Assembly: GCF_001984155.1 (NCBI RefSeq)
Contig: NZ_MTQO01000053.1
Span: forward strand, 868,001 to 932,000
From: Actinosynnema sp. ALI-1.44
Lineage (GTDB): Bacteria > Actinomycetota > Actinomycetes > Mycobacteriales > Pseudonocardiaceae
Length of the DNA: 64,000 nt
Reading direction: 5' to 3'
Positions 8,393 to 18,568 of the stretch are shown here, in pieces (positions within the stretch are counted from its first letter, which is position 1; each line of letters opens with the position of its first letter). The position numbers were made by a program, and so were the translations under genes. The notes below the pieces were generated by a model, which made no database searches, was not told the DNA's origin, and saw only the letters and a list, made by a program, of their open reading frames with translations.

Positions 8393-10692
8393 TCGCTGCT
8401 CGTCTCAGCGCCGATCTGCCTGGTGGTGTACGTGCTCCGCATCGGCTCACCCGCGTCACACCGGTCGAGGGGTTGAGCAACCGGCCGATGGGCGCCGTAG
8501 TCGAAGTCCGGCCCGCGCAACGCCCGGGTGGCGGGAACGGTGTTCGTCACCTGCGGGACCGGTTGAGGCACTGGGCTTTTCGGGCGCCGCAACGGCGATG
8601 TCGCCTGCCTGCGGTCCGGTACGGCCCGCTGGGGCCGGGCTGGCCGCTGCGGCCGCGCCTGACTTTGTCCACTGTGGACGAACTGCGGTCCGGGGTGGAC
8701 CGGGCGGGGGCCCTGCTGTGCCCGAACCGGCCGCTGTGCCCGCGCGGCCGGGGGAACTTCCCGCATCTGCACGTAGTAGGTGCCGGTCCGCGGGTCGAAG
8801 CCGGTCCCCGCCACCTTGAACCTCGTACCGGACGGGAAAAGCACTTCCCGCTCGCCCGGCCGGTGCGCGATAGCGGAGACGTCCCGGCCGGTCAGCGAGT
8901 GGATCTGCAGCACGACTTTGCCCGGCGGATGCCCTGTCCCGGCCGCGGAACCGCTCAGGAAGGCCCGTTCGGTCACCTCGGAGTCGTGCCGGTACTGGCT
9001 GGCCCGCAGCGCGGGGTGGTCCGTGTTGACCACGCGGTGCACGACGCCGTGGAAGGGCGGCAGCTGGTTCAGCGCGGAGTTGACGACCTTGATGTAGCCC
9101 TCGTACCGCCGCAACGTCTGGATGTCGTTGGTGCGCAACGCCTCGTTGACGATCTTGAACGCGGGTGGGGCGGTGTGCCCGCGTAACGCGATCAGCTGGT
9201 CGCGGGGGATGCTCCGCAGGTACGGGGTGCGCGCGATGACGTCGTCGATCCCGGCGGCGTCCCGGTACCACGTGTCCAGCCCGTACGACTGCCGCATGTG
9301 GTGCACGTCGGTCGCGCTGGCCCGGAAGTCCGGCCGGTTGGCGAAGAACAGCGGAGCGCCCTCAGGTGCGATGAGCTTCGGCGGACGCGCGTCTCCCGCG
9401 CTCACGGTCGCGTCGGACTCGTGGGGACGCCGACGCACCTGCGGTCGTTCGGCCGTGATCGGCGGAGACGTCGTCGGTCCGTTGCCGCTGCCCGGCGCCG
9501 CGCCGCGGCGGTACGTGTCGCCCGTACGCCAATCCGGCACGTGTCCAGGCGGCGAGGAGTGGCCGTGCGGGGTGCTCGTGCCGTCCGGTTCGACCGTGGT
9601 CCACTCGCCGTTCGGCGGCCACCCGGGCCGCAAGTCCTTGGGCCCCAGACGAGAACTGCTCGCGAACAGGTTGCCGCGGTGGTCGGTCCACGCGTCCCGG
9701 TCCGGTGCGGTCACCTCGCCGCCGAGCTCACGGGCCAGCTGCGCCGCGAATCCCGGCCTGCGCCCGAACAGCAGGACCGGTTGTTCCCCGTCCCACCCGG
9801 ACGCCCGGATGGTGTCGGCGGTGGCGTGCACGTCGACGACGAAGTGCGTGGGGTGGTCGGGCAGGGTGCCGGCCGCGGGAGGTGCCTCGGGGCGATCGCC
9901 ACTGGTCTGGACGGGCAGCGGCGTCGGGTCGAGGTTGCCCGTGAACCGCTGCGGGGGATCATCACCGCGCGGCCGGGGGCTGGGTTTGGGGGCGGCACCG
10001 GTGATGTGCTGCCCGTTGCCGCTCGTGCTGTCGCTGACCGCGTCGGACGCGAGTGCCTGTGCCAGGCTCTCCAGGCTGAAGCTCCCCGAGATCGCGCCTC
10101 TGCCCGGCGTCCGGCTCGTGTCGACCGCCACGCTCGCCGCGACCTCCGTCGCCAACGACAACAGCATCCGGTCCGGCAGGGTCCTGTCGACCTGCTCACC
10201 GAGCCGCCGCGTCAGGTCACGGAAGATCGTCAGGATCACCTGCCGCGTCGCCAGCTGCGCGGGCATGATGCCGGCGAGGGAGCCGCCGGACGTGGTGAAC
10301 GCCGCCGTGATCATCGCGATGACCTGGATGCCGAGCGCCGCCAGCGCCGCCCGGATCGACAGCTTCGCGTACTCGATCAGCACCGCGCAGCTCCGGCACG
10401 CGTCGGCCAGCTGCTCCGAGCCGTCCTTCAGCCTGGTGAACGCCGCGTCGTCACCGTCGACGAACTTCGCCCAGACCTCGTCGAACTGTCGCGCCGCCGG
10501 TCCGTCGAAGCCGTCGCGCGCCTGCTTCACCGCGCTGTCGGCGGCCCTCATCGCCGCGTCGACGTCCTTCGCGGCCGTCTCCCACACCTCGGCGAGGCGG
10601 ATCATGGCGTCCTCGTCGCCCTTGGGCCACTCGTCACCGAGCACCCACGGTGCGATGTCCTCGATGAACTCGGGCGGTTCCATGATCGCCAT
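8389..10692 (-). CDS. polymorphic toxin with WXG100/CpnT-like N-terminus and ADP-ribosyltransferase domain
   Basis: This 767-aa protein starts with a helical domain (residues about 1-170; EWPKGDED near 21, DEVWAKFVDGDD near 71). It is typical of the CpnT-like WXG100 module of T7SS toxins. A Pro/Ser-rich linker follows, then a second module (residues 280-390; PVLLFGRRPGFAAQLARELG, WTDHRGNLFASSS). The catalytic part (about 495-645) has the R-S-E pattern of arginine ADP-ribosyltransferases: R553 in GVVHRVV, S580/S582 in RAFLSGS, and E614-x-E616 in GEREVLFPSGTRF. Unusually, 120 Pro/Arg/Gln-rich residues follow the toxin domain. It should modify a target protein with ADP-ribose after T7SS export; target and recipient are unknown. 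It is followed by a coupled probable immunity gene pair. Confidence 0.85.
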   Translation of the reverse strand: MAIMEPPEFIEDIAPWVLGDEWPKGDEDAMIRLAEVWETAAKDVDAAMRAADSAVKQARDGFDGPAARQFDEVWAKFVDGDDAAFTRLKDGSEQLADACRSCAVLIEYAKLSIRAALAALGIQVIAMITAAFTTSGGSLAGIMPAQLATRQVILTIFRDLTRRLGEQVDRTLPDRMLLSLATEVAASVAVDTSRTPGRGAISGSFSLESLAQALASDAVSDSTSGNGQHITGAAPKPSPRPRGDDPPQRFTGNLDPTPLPVQTSGDRPEAPPAAGTLPDHPTHFVVDVHATADTIRASGWDGEQPVLLFGRRPGFAAQLARELGGEVTAPDRDAWTDHRGNLFASSSRLGPKDLRPGWPPNGEWTTVEPDGTSTPHGHSSPPGHVPDWRTGDTYRRGAAPGSGNGPTTSPPITAERPQVRRRPHESDATVSAGDARPPKLIAPEGAPLFFANRPDFRASATDVHHMRQSYGLDTWYRDAAGIDDVIARTPYLRSIPRDQLIALRGHTAPPAFKIVNEALRTNDIQTLRRYEGYIKVVNSALNQLPPFHGVVHRVVNTDHPALRASQYRHDSEVTERAFLSGSAAGTGHPPGKVVLQIHSLTGRDVSAIAHRPGEREVLFPSGTRFKVAGTGFDPRTGTYYVQMREVPPAARAQRPVRAQQGPRPVHPGPQFVHSGQSQARPQRPARPQRAVPDRRQATSPLRRPKSPVPQPVPQVTNTVPATRALRGPDFDYGAHRPVAQPLDRCDAGEPMRSTYTTRQIGAETSSE

Positions 10693-10693
10693 G

Positions 10694-10969
10694 TCAGACC
10701 TGCGTGCTCGGCTTGTCGGCCTTCCGGTGGGCGTCCGCCTGCGCCGCCAGGTTCTCCGCGAGCCGCGTCAGCGCCGCCGCCACCTCGCCGGCGGCCTTGC
10801 TGACCGCCTCGGCCGCGGGCAGGTAGTCCTTCGCGAAGCTGCGCCCCGGCTCGTCGTCGCCCCACGGCCGGCCCACGTCTCGCAGCCGGTTCTTGAGCGT
10901 GGACGCGGTCTCGGTGAGGCCCGCGCCCACTTGTAACCCGTTCGGGTCGATGTGCGTCTCATCGCCCAC
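10694..10969 (-). CDS. small WXG100-like T7SS-associated protein
   Basis: The 91-aa product starts with GTG and consists of two predicted helices around a RPWGDDEPGRSFAKDYLPA turn. This resembles the short ESX-type partners encoded before large WXG100-like toxins. There is no exact W-x-G, and no Y-x-x-x-D/E tail was seen. It sits two bases after the YbaB-like gene and one base before the toxin gene, so all are co-translated. It probably pairs with the N-terminal helical domain of the toxin for secretion. Size, position and helix pattern are the evidence. Confidence 0.75.
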   Translation of the reverse strand: MGDETHIDPNGLQVGAGLTETASTLKNRLRDVGRPWGDDEPGRSFAKDYLPAAEAVSKAAGEVAAALTRLAENLAAQADAHRKADKPSTQV

Positions 10970-10971
10970 CG

Positions 10972-11385
10972 CTACGCCCCCTTGAACAGGTCGCGCAACG
11001 ACGGGGCCCCCGGCACCAGGTCGGGCAGGTCGATCAGGTCGTCGTCCGGGGTGAACCGGCTCGCCTCGCGGCGCACCTCGGTCCGCACGTCCGTCGTCGC
11101 CGCACGGATCACACGTGTGATCTCCGCCGCGAGGTCCGCCGGGGTCCCGCGCTCGAAGGCGTGCGACGAGAGCGTCAGCTCGGTCAGCTGACCCGTCATG
11201 TCCACTTTGGCCTGCACCACGCCGTCGTCCGAACGCGCCTCGCCGGTCAGCGCGGCCATCCGCGCCTGCGCCTGCTTGAGGCCCTCGGTGCGGCGGCGCA
11301 CCTCACCCGTCATGTGGTCGACCTGGCGGCGCAACTCCGCGTTGCGCTCGGCCAGGCGCTCGGAGTCGAAATCCGGCTCGGACAC
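10972..11385 (-). CDS. YbaB/EbfC-family-like protein, first gene of toxin cassette
   Basis: The 137-aa protein has an N-terminal coiled coil (RLAERNAELRRQVDHMTGEVRRR), a middle strand region (GVVQAKVDMTGQLTELTLS) and a helix with AAEITRVIRAATTDV. This is the YbaB/EbfC layout often found next to actinobacterial WXG100-type toxin genes, comparable to EspL of ESX loci. In such loci it is thought to act as a small DNA- or protein-binding accessory. The start is a GTG; the next gene begins two bases after the stop. Confidence 0.75.
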   Translation of the reverse strand: MSEPDFDSERLAERNAELRRQVDHMTGEVRRRTEGLKQAQARMAALTGEARSDDGVVQAKVDMTGQLTELTLSSHAFERGTPADLAAEITRVIRAATTDVRTEVRREASRFTPDDDLIDLPDLVPGAPSLRDLFKGA

Positions 11386-11541
11386 GGCCCTGCGCCCCCC
11401 GGCTCACTCGGTGACAACTTCTCGAGCCGGAATGTACCGTTGCCCGTCCGCAACGGTGTACCGATCACTGCAACCCGAGCGGGGAACAACGCGGTGTCCA
11501 GGTGGCGTTCACCGTATCGGGCGGGGTCGGCGACCCCCGTT

Positions 11542-11570
11542 TTGCCCGCCGGGAACCGGCCAGGTATCTT
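11542..11570 (+). promoter_or_regulatory. sigma-70 type promoter upstream of rpsL
   Basis: TTGCCC at 11542-11547 and TATCTT at 11565-11570 are separated by 17 bases. The same block, with CCAGG just before TATCTT and a GGGAA core in the spacer, recurs before rplM at 58250-58279. This supports a shared promoter for ribosomal operons. The expected start of transcription is near 11577. Confidence 0.5.
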
Positions 11571-11718
11571 TGCTAATCGTGCCTGACTGATGTCGGGCCG
11601 CTCCGTGTGCCTGTCGTCGGTGAAGACCACGACGCAAACCGGCACGGAGACCTCCCAAACCCCGTTGGGATGCCGCGGTTGTTCCATGTGGCGCTGTCCC
11701 GCACGGGCCGTCGGGGAA

Positions 11719-11735
11719 GGGCGACACGCCCGACC
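11719..11735 (+). promoter_or_regulatory. leader motif shared with the rpsJ leader
   Basis: GGGCGACACGCCCGACC occurs in the rpsL leader 83 bases before the start codon, and identically at 16446-16462 in the rpsJ leader. It can fold as GGGCG-ACA-CGCCC. A shared leader hairpin suggests binding by a ribosomal protein or another common post-transcriptional control; this is inferred. Confidence 0.45.
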
Positions 11736-11817
11736 TCGGGTTACGGCGGGGCCAGGGGGAACACAGCACAACCACGGACAACCGCCATGAAGAAGCAGTC
11801 GTAGAGAAAGCCGGTCC

Positions 11818-12192
11818 ATGCCCACGATCCAGCAGCTGGTCCGTAAGGGCCGCCAGGACAAGGTCGCCAAGACCAAGACCGCGGCGCTCAAGGGGAGCCC
11901 GCAGCGGCGCGGAGTGTGCACGCGTGTGTACACCACCACGCCCAAGAAGCCGAACTCGGCGCTGCGCAAGGTCGCCCGTGTCAAGTTGACCAGCGGCATC
12001 GAGGTCACCGCATACATCCCCGGTGAGGGCCACAACCTCCAGGAGCACTCGATGGTGCTCGTGCGCGGTGGCCGTGTGAAGGACCTCCCGGGTGTTCGCT
12101 ACAAGATCATCCGCGGCTCGCTGGACACGCAGGGCGTGAAGAACCGCAAGCAGGCGCGCAGCCGCTACGGCGCGAAGAAGGAGAAGGGCTGA
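11818..12192 (+). CDS. rpsL: 30S ribosomal protein uS12
   Basis: The 124-aa product has the uS12 landmarks KKPNSALRK and [20 protein letters not shown]. Lys43 and Lys88, the positions mutated in streptomycin-resistant strains, are both lysine, so the allele is of the sensitive type. uS12 lines the decoding centre. It is the first gene of the str operon; its TGA overlaps the rpsG ATG (TGATG). In many Actinobacteria rpoB-rpoC lies upstream, whereas here the next genes upstream are the divergent toxin cassette. Confidence 0.98.
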   Translation: MPTIQQLVRKGRQDKVAKTKTAALKGSPQRRGVCTRVYTTTPKKPNSALRKVARVKLTSGIEVTAYIPGEGHNLQEHSMVLVRGGRVKDLPGVRYKIIRGSLDTQGVKNRKQARSRYGAKKEKG

Positions 12193-12662
12193 TGCCACGT
12201 AAGGGACCGGCCCCGAAGCGGCCGTTGATCTCCGACCCGGTCTACAGCTCCCCGCTGGTCACTCAGCTGATCAACAAGGTGCTGCGGGACGGCAAGCGCT
12301 CCGTCGCCGAGAAGATCGTCTACGGCGCGCTCGAGGGCGCCCGTGAGAAGACGAGCACCGACCCGGTGGTCACGCTCAAGCGTGCGCTCGACAACGTGAA
12401 GCCGGCCATCGAGGTCAAGCCCCGTCGTGTCGGTGGCGCCACCTACCAGGTGCCGATCGAGGTCAAGCCCGGTCGCAGCACCACCCTCGCGCTGCGTTGG
12501 CTGGTCAGCTACTCCCGCAGCCGTCGCGAGAAGACCATGGTCGAGCGCCTCATGAACGAGCTGCTCGACGCGAGCAACGGCCTTGGGGCGAGCGTCAAGC
12601 GTCGCGAGGACACGCACAAGATGGCCGAGTCCAACAAGGCCTTCGCCCACTACCGCTGGTGA
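12192..12662 (+). CDS. rpsG: 30S ribosomal protein uS7
   Basis: The 156-aa protein shows the uS7 pattern: [12 protein letters not shown], a [25 protein letters not shown] helix pair and the C-terminal [14 protein letters not shown]. uS7 nucleates assembly of the 30S head and contacts the E-site tRNA. It is coupled to rpsL by a one-base overlap. The 45 bases to fusA contain an AGGGGAAG ribosome-binding site. In E. coli uS7 is the autoregulator of this operon; whether that holds here is unknown. Confidence 0.98.
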   Translation: MPRKGPAPKRPLISDPVYSSPLVTQLINKVLRDGKRSVAEKIVYGALEGAREKTSTDPVVTLKRALDNVKPAIEVKPRRVGGATYQVPIEVKPGRSTTLALRWLVSYSRSRREKTMVERLMNELLDASNGLGASVKRREDTHKMAESNKAFAHYRW

Positions 12663-12707
12663 CCTGACCGGCGGCCCGACAGCTCTGCAAGACAGGGGAA
12701 GATTCTC

Positions 12708-14807
<2,100 letters not shown>

Positions 14808-14816
14808 CCCCGAAAA

Positions 14817-14848
14817 CCGGAGCACCACACAGCGTGTGGGCTCTCCGG
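14817..14848 (+). terminator. hairpin between fusA and tuf
   Basis: The stretch folds as a stem with arms CCGGAG...CCACAC and GTGTGG...CTCCGG around an AGC loop, ten bases after the fusA stop. No T-run follows, so it may be an attenuator or a processing site that sets the fusA/tuf ratio rather than a full terminator. Confidence 0.35.
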
Positions 14849-14952
14849 GGTTCCCCCGGGGTCCGCACAACCGACCCTGATAGCCGCCGGGGCGACGAAG
14901 GAATCTATTCTTCGACCCCGGCGGACAAGTACAAGTCCAGGAGGACAATCCA

Positions 14953-16146
14953 GTGGCGAAGGCGAAGTTCGAGCGGACCAAGCCGCACGTCAACATCGGT
15001 ACGGTCGGTCACATCGACCACGGTAAGACGACGCTCACCGCGGCCATTTCCAAGGTTCTGCACGACAAGTACCCGGAGTTGAACCCCTTCACGCCGTTCG
15101 ACGAGATCGACAAGGCGCCGGAGGAGAAGCAGCGCGGTATCACCATCTCGATCGCTCACATCGAGTACCAGACCGAGAAGCGGCACTACGCGCACGTCGA
15201 CTGCCCGGGTCACGCTGACTACATCAAGAACATGATCACCGGTGCCGCGCAGATGGACGGCGCGATCCTGGTGGTCGCCGCGACCGACGGCCCGATGCCG
15301 CAGACGAAGGAGCACGTGCTCCTCGCCCGCCAGGTCGGCGTGCCGTACATCGTCGTCGCCCTGAACAAGGCCGACATGGTTGACGACGAGGAGATCCTCG
15401 AGCTCGTCGAGCTGGAGGTCCGCGAGCTGCTGACCGAGTACGAGTTCCCGGGCGACGACCTGCCCGTGGTCCGCGTCTCGGCGCTGAAGGCGCTCGAGGG
15501 CGACAAGGAGTGGGGCGACAAGCTCCTCGAGCTGCTGGACGCGGTGGACGAGAACATCCCCGAGCCGCAGCGCGAGACCGAGCGTCCGTTCCTGATGCCG
15601 ATCGAGGACGTCTTCACGATCACCGGTCGTGGCACGGTCGTCACCGGCCGTATCGAGCGTGGCGTTGTCAACGTCAACGAGGAGGTCGAGATCCTCGGCA
15701 TCCGCGAGAAGGCGACCAAGACCACGGTCACCGGCGTTGAGATGTTCCGCAAGCTGCTCGACCAGGGTCAGGCCGGCGACAACGTGGGCCTGCTGGTCCG
15801 CGGTGTCAAGCGTGAGGACGTCGAGCGCGGCATGGTCGTCGCCAAGCCGGGCACCTCGACCCCGCACACCGAGTTCGAGGCGCAGGTCTACATCCTGTCC
15901 AAGGACGAAGGTGGCCGTCACACGCCGTTCTTCCAGAACTACCGCCCGCAGTTCTACTTCCGTACGACCGACGTGACCGGCGTCGTGACCCTCCCCGAGG
16001 GCACCGAGATGGTCATGCCGGGCGACGACACGAAGATGACCGTCCAGCTGATCCAGCCGATCGTGATGGACGAGGGCATGCGGTTCACCATCCGTGAGGG
16101 TGGCCGGACCGTCGGCGCCGGTACCCTGACCAAGATCATCAAGTGA
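14953..16146 (+). CDS. tuf: elongation factor Tu
   Basis: The 397-aa GTPase starts with GTG after an AGGAGG site. It has G1 GHIDHGKTT (residues 19-27), [16 protein letters not shown] and the C-terminal barrel ending in [17 protein letters not shown]-Tu brings aminoacyl-tRNA to the ribosome. It ends the str operon. The 145-base gap after fusA may hold an extra promoter, since tuf is usually expressed more than fusA; I see no convincing -35/-10 pair there. Confidence 0.98.
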   Translation: MAKAKFERTKPHVNIGTVGHIDHGKTTLTAAISKVLHDKYPELNPFTPFDEIDKAPEEKQRGITISIAHIEYQTEKRHYAHVDCPGHADYIKNMITGAAQMDGAILVVAATDGPMPQTKEHVLLARQVGVPYIVVALNKADMVDDEEILELVELEVRELLTEYEFPGDDLPVVRVSALKALEGDKEWGDKLLELLDAVDENIPEPQRETERPFLMPIEDVFTITGRGTVVTGRIERGVVNVNEEVEILGIREKATKTTVTGVEMFRKLLDQGQAGDNVGLLVRGVKREDVERGMVVAKPGTSTPHTEFEAQVYILSKDEGGRHTPFFQNYRPQFYFRTTDVTGVVTLPEGTEMVMPGDDTKMTVQLIQPIVMDEGMRFTIREGGRTVGAGTLTKIIK

Positions 16147-16178
16147 TCTAGGTCGTATTCGGCGACCCCGATTTGGAC

Positions 16179-16196
16179 GCCATATTTCGGTATGGC
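16179..16196. repeat. inverted repeat GCCATA-N6-TATGGC
   Basis: A perfect 6-bp inverted repeat with a six-base spacer lies 33 bases after the tuf stop, just upstream of a -10-like TATAGG. It is AT-rich compared with its surroundings. It could be an operator at the S10 promoter or the foot of a weak tuf terminator. Confidence 0.35.
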
Positions 16197-16221
16197 ATCC
16201 TGTATAGGTTGCTCGTCGTGG

Positions 16222-16254
16222 GGCGGCCGGGTTCTCCTCGGAGGACCGGCCGCC
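16222..16254 (+). promoter_or_regulatory. GC-rich hairpin at the start of the S10 leader
   Basis: A perfect nine-base stem (GGCGGCCGG with CCGGCCGCC) encloses further pairing TTCTCC with GGAGGA. It starts about 14 bases after the TATAGG element. It may be the 5' end structure of the S10 leader or the terminator of tuf; no T-run follows. Confidence 0.4.
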
Positions 16255-16445
16255 TCCGCGCGAGGGCCGTAGTGCATCGGCGGCAGTGCAGAAGCCCGTG
16301 ATACGGGAACTGGGCACGGCGGCCATCAGTGAGACAAAACATGGGTTATGCCGGGAATTCTGTTGAGCTTCTGGCCGCCCGTCCCACAACGTCAGGTTCG
16401 CCCCCCACGGGAGTGAAATGACTGTGGGACCGGTCTGTGGAAGTT

Positions 16446-16462
16446 GGGCGACACGCCCGACC
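16446..16462 (+). promoter_or_regulatory. leader motif shared with the rpsL leader
   Basis: This is the second copy of GGGCGACACGCCCGACC, 109 bases before the rpsJ start. It is identical over 17 bases to 11719-11735, while the flanks differ. Identity limited to a hairpin-forming core between two ribosomal operon leaders suggests functional conservation rather than recent duplication. Confidence 0.45.
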
Positions 16463-16570
16463 GCGTGGACCGGGAACCATGACTTGTGAACAGGGAGAGC
16501 GGAGCCTCCTCGGCTGTAACGCAGCCAAGCGCTCTGACAGGGACATCACGGAAGGAACGGCAAAGCCACC

Positions 16571-16876
16571 ATGGCGGGACAGAAGATCCGCATCCGGCTC
16601 AAGGCCTACGACCACGAGGCGATCGACGCCTCCGCGCGGAAGATCGTCGAGACCGTGACGCGTACCGGCGCTCGGGTCGTTGGGCCAGTGCCGCTGCCGA
16701 CCGAGAAGAACGTCTACTGCGTCATCCGCTCGCCGCACAAGTACAAGGACTCGCGCGAGCACTTCGAGATGCGCACGCACAAGCGTCTGATCGACATCCT
16801 CGACCCGACGCCGAAGACGGTCGACGCGCTCATGCGCATCGACCTGCCGGCCAGCGTCGACGTCAACATCCAGTAA
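16571..16876 (+). CDS. rpsJ: 30S ribosomal protein uS10
   Basis: The 101-aa protein has the uS10 signature (VRTGA-like [16 protein letters not shown]) and ends [11 protein letters not shown]. It is part of the 30S head and also serves as NusE in antitermination complexes. It is the first gene of the S10 operon, preceded by a GGAAGGAACGG ribosome-binding region and a long structured leader. Size is normal. Confidence 0.98.
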   Translation: MAGQKIRIRLKAYDHEAIDASARKIVETVTRTGARVVGPVPLPTEKNVYCVIRSPHKYKDSREHFEMRTHKRLIDILDPTPKTVDALMRIDLPASVDVNIQ

Positions 16877-16915
16877 GCGCCTGCGCGCGAGAAACGCAGC
16901 GGAGAGAACGAGACC

Positions 16916-17566
16916 ATGTCTGACAGGCAAGTGAAGGGCATTCTGGGCACCAAGCTCGGTATGACCCAGGTCTTCGACGAGTCGAACCGGGTCGTGCCGG
17001 TGACCGTCGTGCAGGCCGGGCCGAACGTGGTGACCCAGGTACGCACCCAGGACAACGACGGCTACACCGCGGTGCAGCTGGCCTTCGGAGCCATCGACCC
17101 CCGCAAGGTGAACAAGCCGGAGACCGGGCACTTCACCAAGGCCGGCGTGACCCCTCGGCGAGTGCTCGCCGAGCTGCGCACCACTGATGCGGACTCCTAC
17201 GAGGTCGGCCAGGAGATCACGGCCGAGGTGTTCGAGGCGGGCGCCGTCATCGACGCCACCGGCACCAGCAAGGGCAAGGGCACCGCGGGTGTCATGAAGC
17301 GCCACGGCTTCAAGGGTTTGAGCGCCTCGCACGGTACCCAGCGCAAGCACCGCTCGCCTGGTTCCATCGGCGGGTGCGCCACCCCGGGCCGCGTGTTCAA
17401 GGGCCTGCGGATGGCCGGCCGGATGGGTCACGAGAAGGTGACCACCCAGAACCTGACCGTTCACCGGGTCGACGCCGAGTCCGGCCTCATCCTGATCAAG
17501 GGTGCGGTTCCGGGCCCCAAGGGCGGCCTCGTGTTCCTCAAGAGCGCCGCGAAGGGTGGTGCGTGA
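16916..17566 (+). CDS. rplC: 50S ribosomal protein uL3
   Basis: This 216-aa protein begins [20 protein letters not shown] and carries the long central loop with [19 protein letters not shown], whose tip reaches the peptidyl transferase centre. It is second in the S10 operon, 39 bases after rpsJ and one base before rplD. uL3 is an early assembly protein of the 50S subunit. No unusual feature was seen. Confidence 0.98.
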   Translation: MSDRQVKGILGTKLGMTQVFDESNRVVPVTVVQAGPNVVTQVRTQDNDGYTAVQLAFGAIDPRKVNKPETGHFTKAGVTPRRVLAELRTTDADSYEVGQEITAEVFEAGAVIDATGTSKGKGTAGVMKRHGFKGLSASHGTQRKHRSPGSIGGCATPGRVFKGLRMAGRMGHEKVTTQNLTVHRVDAESGLILIKGAVPGPKGGLVFLKSAAKGGA

Positions 17567-17567
17567 A

Positions 17568-18251
17568 ATGACCAGCGTTGACGTTCGCACCCCGGACGGC
17601 AAGACCGACGGCTCCGTCGAGCTGCCCGCGGGCATCTTCGACGTGCAGGCGAACATCTCGCTCATGCACCAGGTCGTCGTCGCCCAGGAAGCAGCGGCGC
17701 GACAGGGTACGCACAGCACCAAGACTCGCGGCGAGGTTCGCGGTGGCGGCAAGAAGCCGTACCGCCAGAAGGGCACCGGCCGGGCCCGTCAGGGTTCGAC
17801 CCGCGCTCCGCAGTTCGTCGGCGGTGGCGTCGTGCACGGCCCCCAGCCGCGCGACTACTCCCAGCGGACCCCCAAGAAGATGAAGGCCGCCGCCCTGCGT
17901 GGCGCTCTCTCCGACCGGGCCCGCGAGGAGCAGCTGCACATCGTGTCCTCTTTGGTCACGGGTGACGCGCCGTCCACGAAGGGCGCCCGCACGACCCTGG
18001 CCGAGCTCACCAGCGCGAAGAACGTCCTCGTGGTGCTCAACCGCGACGACGAGCTGAACCTGCTGTCGGTGCGCAACCTGTCCAACGTGCACGTGTTGTG
18101 GCCGGACCAGTTGAACACCCGCGACGTCCTCTTCGCCGACGACGTGGTGTTCACCAAGGACGCGTACGAAGCCTTCGTCGCCGGCCCCATCGCGGGTCGC
18201 TCGGCCAAGGCGACCGCTCGCTCCAGTGAAGTTGAGGAGGAGTCGAAGTGA
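17568..18251 (+). CDS. rplD: 50S ribosomal protein uL4
   Basis: The 227-aa protein starts at [11 protein letters not shown] right after the rplC stop. The extended loop [28 protein letters not shown], given here only in part of its length, reaches the exit tunnel. The C-terminal domain includes [17 protein letters not shown] short acidic tail (SSEVEEESK) ends the protein. The stop overlaps rplW as GTGA. In E. coli uL4 represses its own operon through the leader; this has not been shown for Actinobacteria. Confidence 0.97.
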   Translation: MTSVDVRTPDGKTDGSVELPAGIFDVQANISLMHQVVVAQEAAARQGTHSTKTRGEVRGGGKKPYRQKGTGRARQGSTRAPQFVGGGVVHGPQPRDYSQRTPKKMKAAALRGALSDRAREEQLHIVSSLVTGDAPSTKGARTTLAELTSAKNVLVVLNRDDELNLLSVRNLSNVHVLWPDQLNTRDVLFADDVVFTKDAYEAFVAGPIAGRSAKATARSSEVEEESK

Positions 18252-18547
18252 TTCCCGACCCCCGCGACATCCTGCGCGCGCCGGTCATCTCCGAGAAGAG
18301 CTACAGCCTTCTCGAGGAGAACAAGTACACGTTCCTTGTTCACCCGGACGCGAACAAGACGGCGATCAAGATCGCGGTCGAGAAGGTGTTCGGCGTCAAG
18401 GTGACCAGCGTGAACACGCTGAACCGGCAGGGCAAGCGCAAGCGCACCCGCACCGGCTACGGCAAGCGCAAGGACACCAAGCGCGCCATCGTGACGTTGT
18501 CCGCTGACTCGAAGCCGATCGAGATCTTCGGCGGCCCGGCCGCCTAA
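18248..18547 (+). CDS. rplW: 50S ribosomal protein uL23
   Basis: The 99-aa protein begins with GTG in the GTGA overlap with rplD. It shows the uL23 motifs [14 protein letters not shown] and the basic loop [18 protein letters not shown]. It sits at the tunnel exit and docks trigger factor and SRP. Size is typical for Actinobacteria. Confidence 0.98.
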   Translation: MIPDPRDILRAPVISEKSYSLLEENKYTFLVHPDANKTAIKIAVEKVFGVKVTSVNTLNRQGKRKRTRTGYGKRKDTKRAIVTLSADSKPIEIFGGPAA

Positions 18548-18568
18548 GGGAACGAGGAACTCGCAGAG

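Larger units (their letters stand above)
11386..11817. other. intergenic region with str-operon promoter and leader
   Basis: This 432-base space separates the divergent toxin cassette and the rpsL operon. It holds a promoter-like pair at 11542-11570 reading toward rpsL, then a leader of about 240 bases with a 17-nt motif repeated in the rpsJ leader. A five-codon ORF (MKKQS, 11787-11804) lies just before rpsL. The longer ORF at 11590-11790 has no coding-like codon use and I do not call it a gene. The promoter of the toxin cassette must lie in the first 150 bases but is not clear. Confidence 0.6.
16147..16570 (+). other. long leader region upstream of the S10 operon
   Basis: This 424-base gap between tuf and rpsJ has no credible gene. 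It contains an inverted repeat at 16179-16196, a -10-like TATAGG at 16203-16208 without a clear -35, a GC-rich hairpin at 16222-16254, a CCCAC/GTGGG hairpin near 16405-16428 and the leader motif shared with rpsL at 16446-16462. Long S10 leaders carry uL4 autoregulation in enteric bacteria; here the structure differs and the control is unknown. Confidence 0.6.

Noticed and set aside
11590-11790. 66-codon ORF in the rpsL leader
   Set aside because: Codon use is not coding-like, it has no ribosome-binding site, and it overlaps the conserved leader motif.
11787-11804. Five-codon ORF MKKQS just before rpsL
   Set aside because: It lacks a Shine-Dalgarno site and could arise by chance; noted in the leader entry only.
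16203-16208. TATAGG as a complete S10 promoter with TTGGAC at 16173
   Set aside because: The spacing of 24 bases is too long for a sigma-70 promoter, so only the -10-like element is mentioned.
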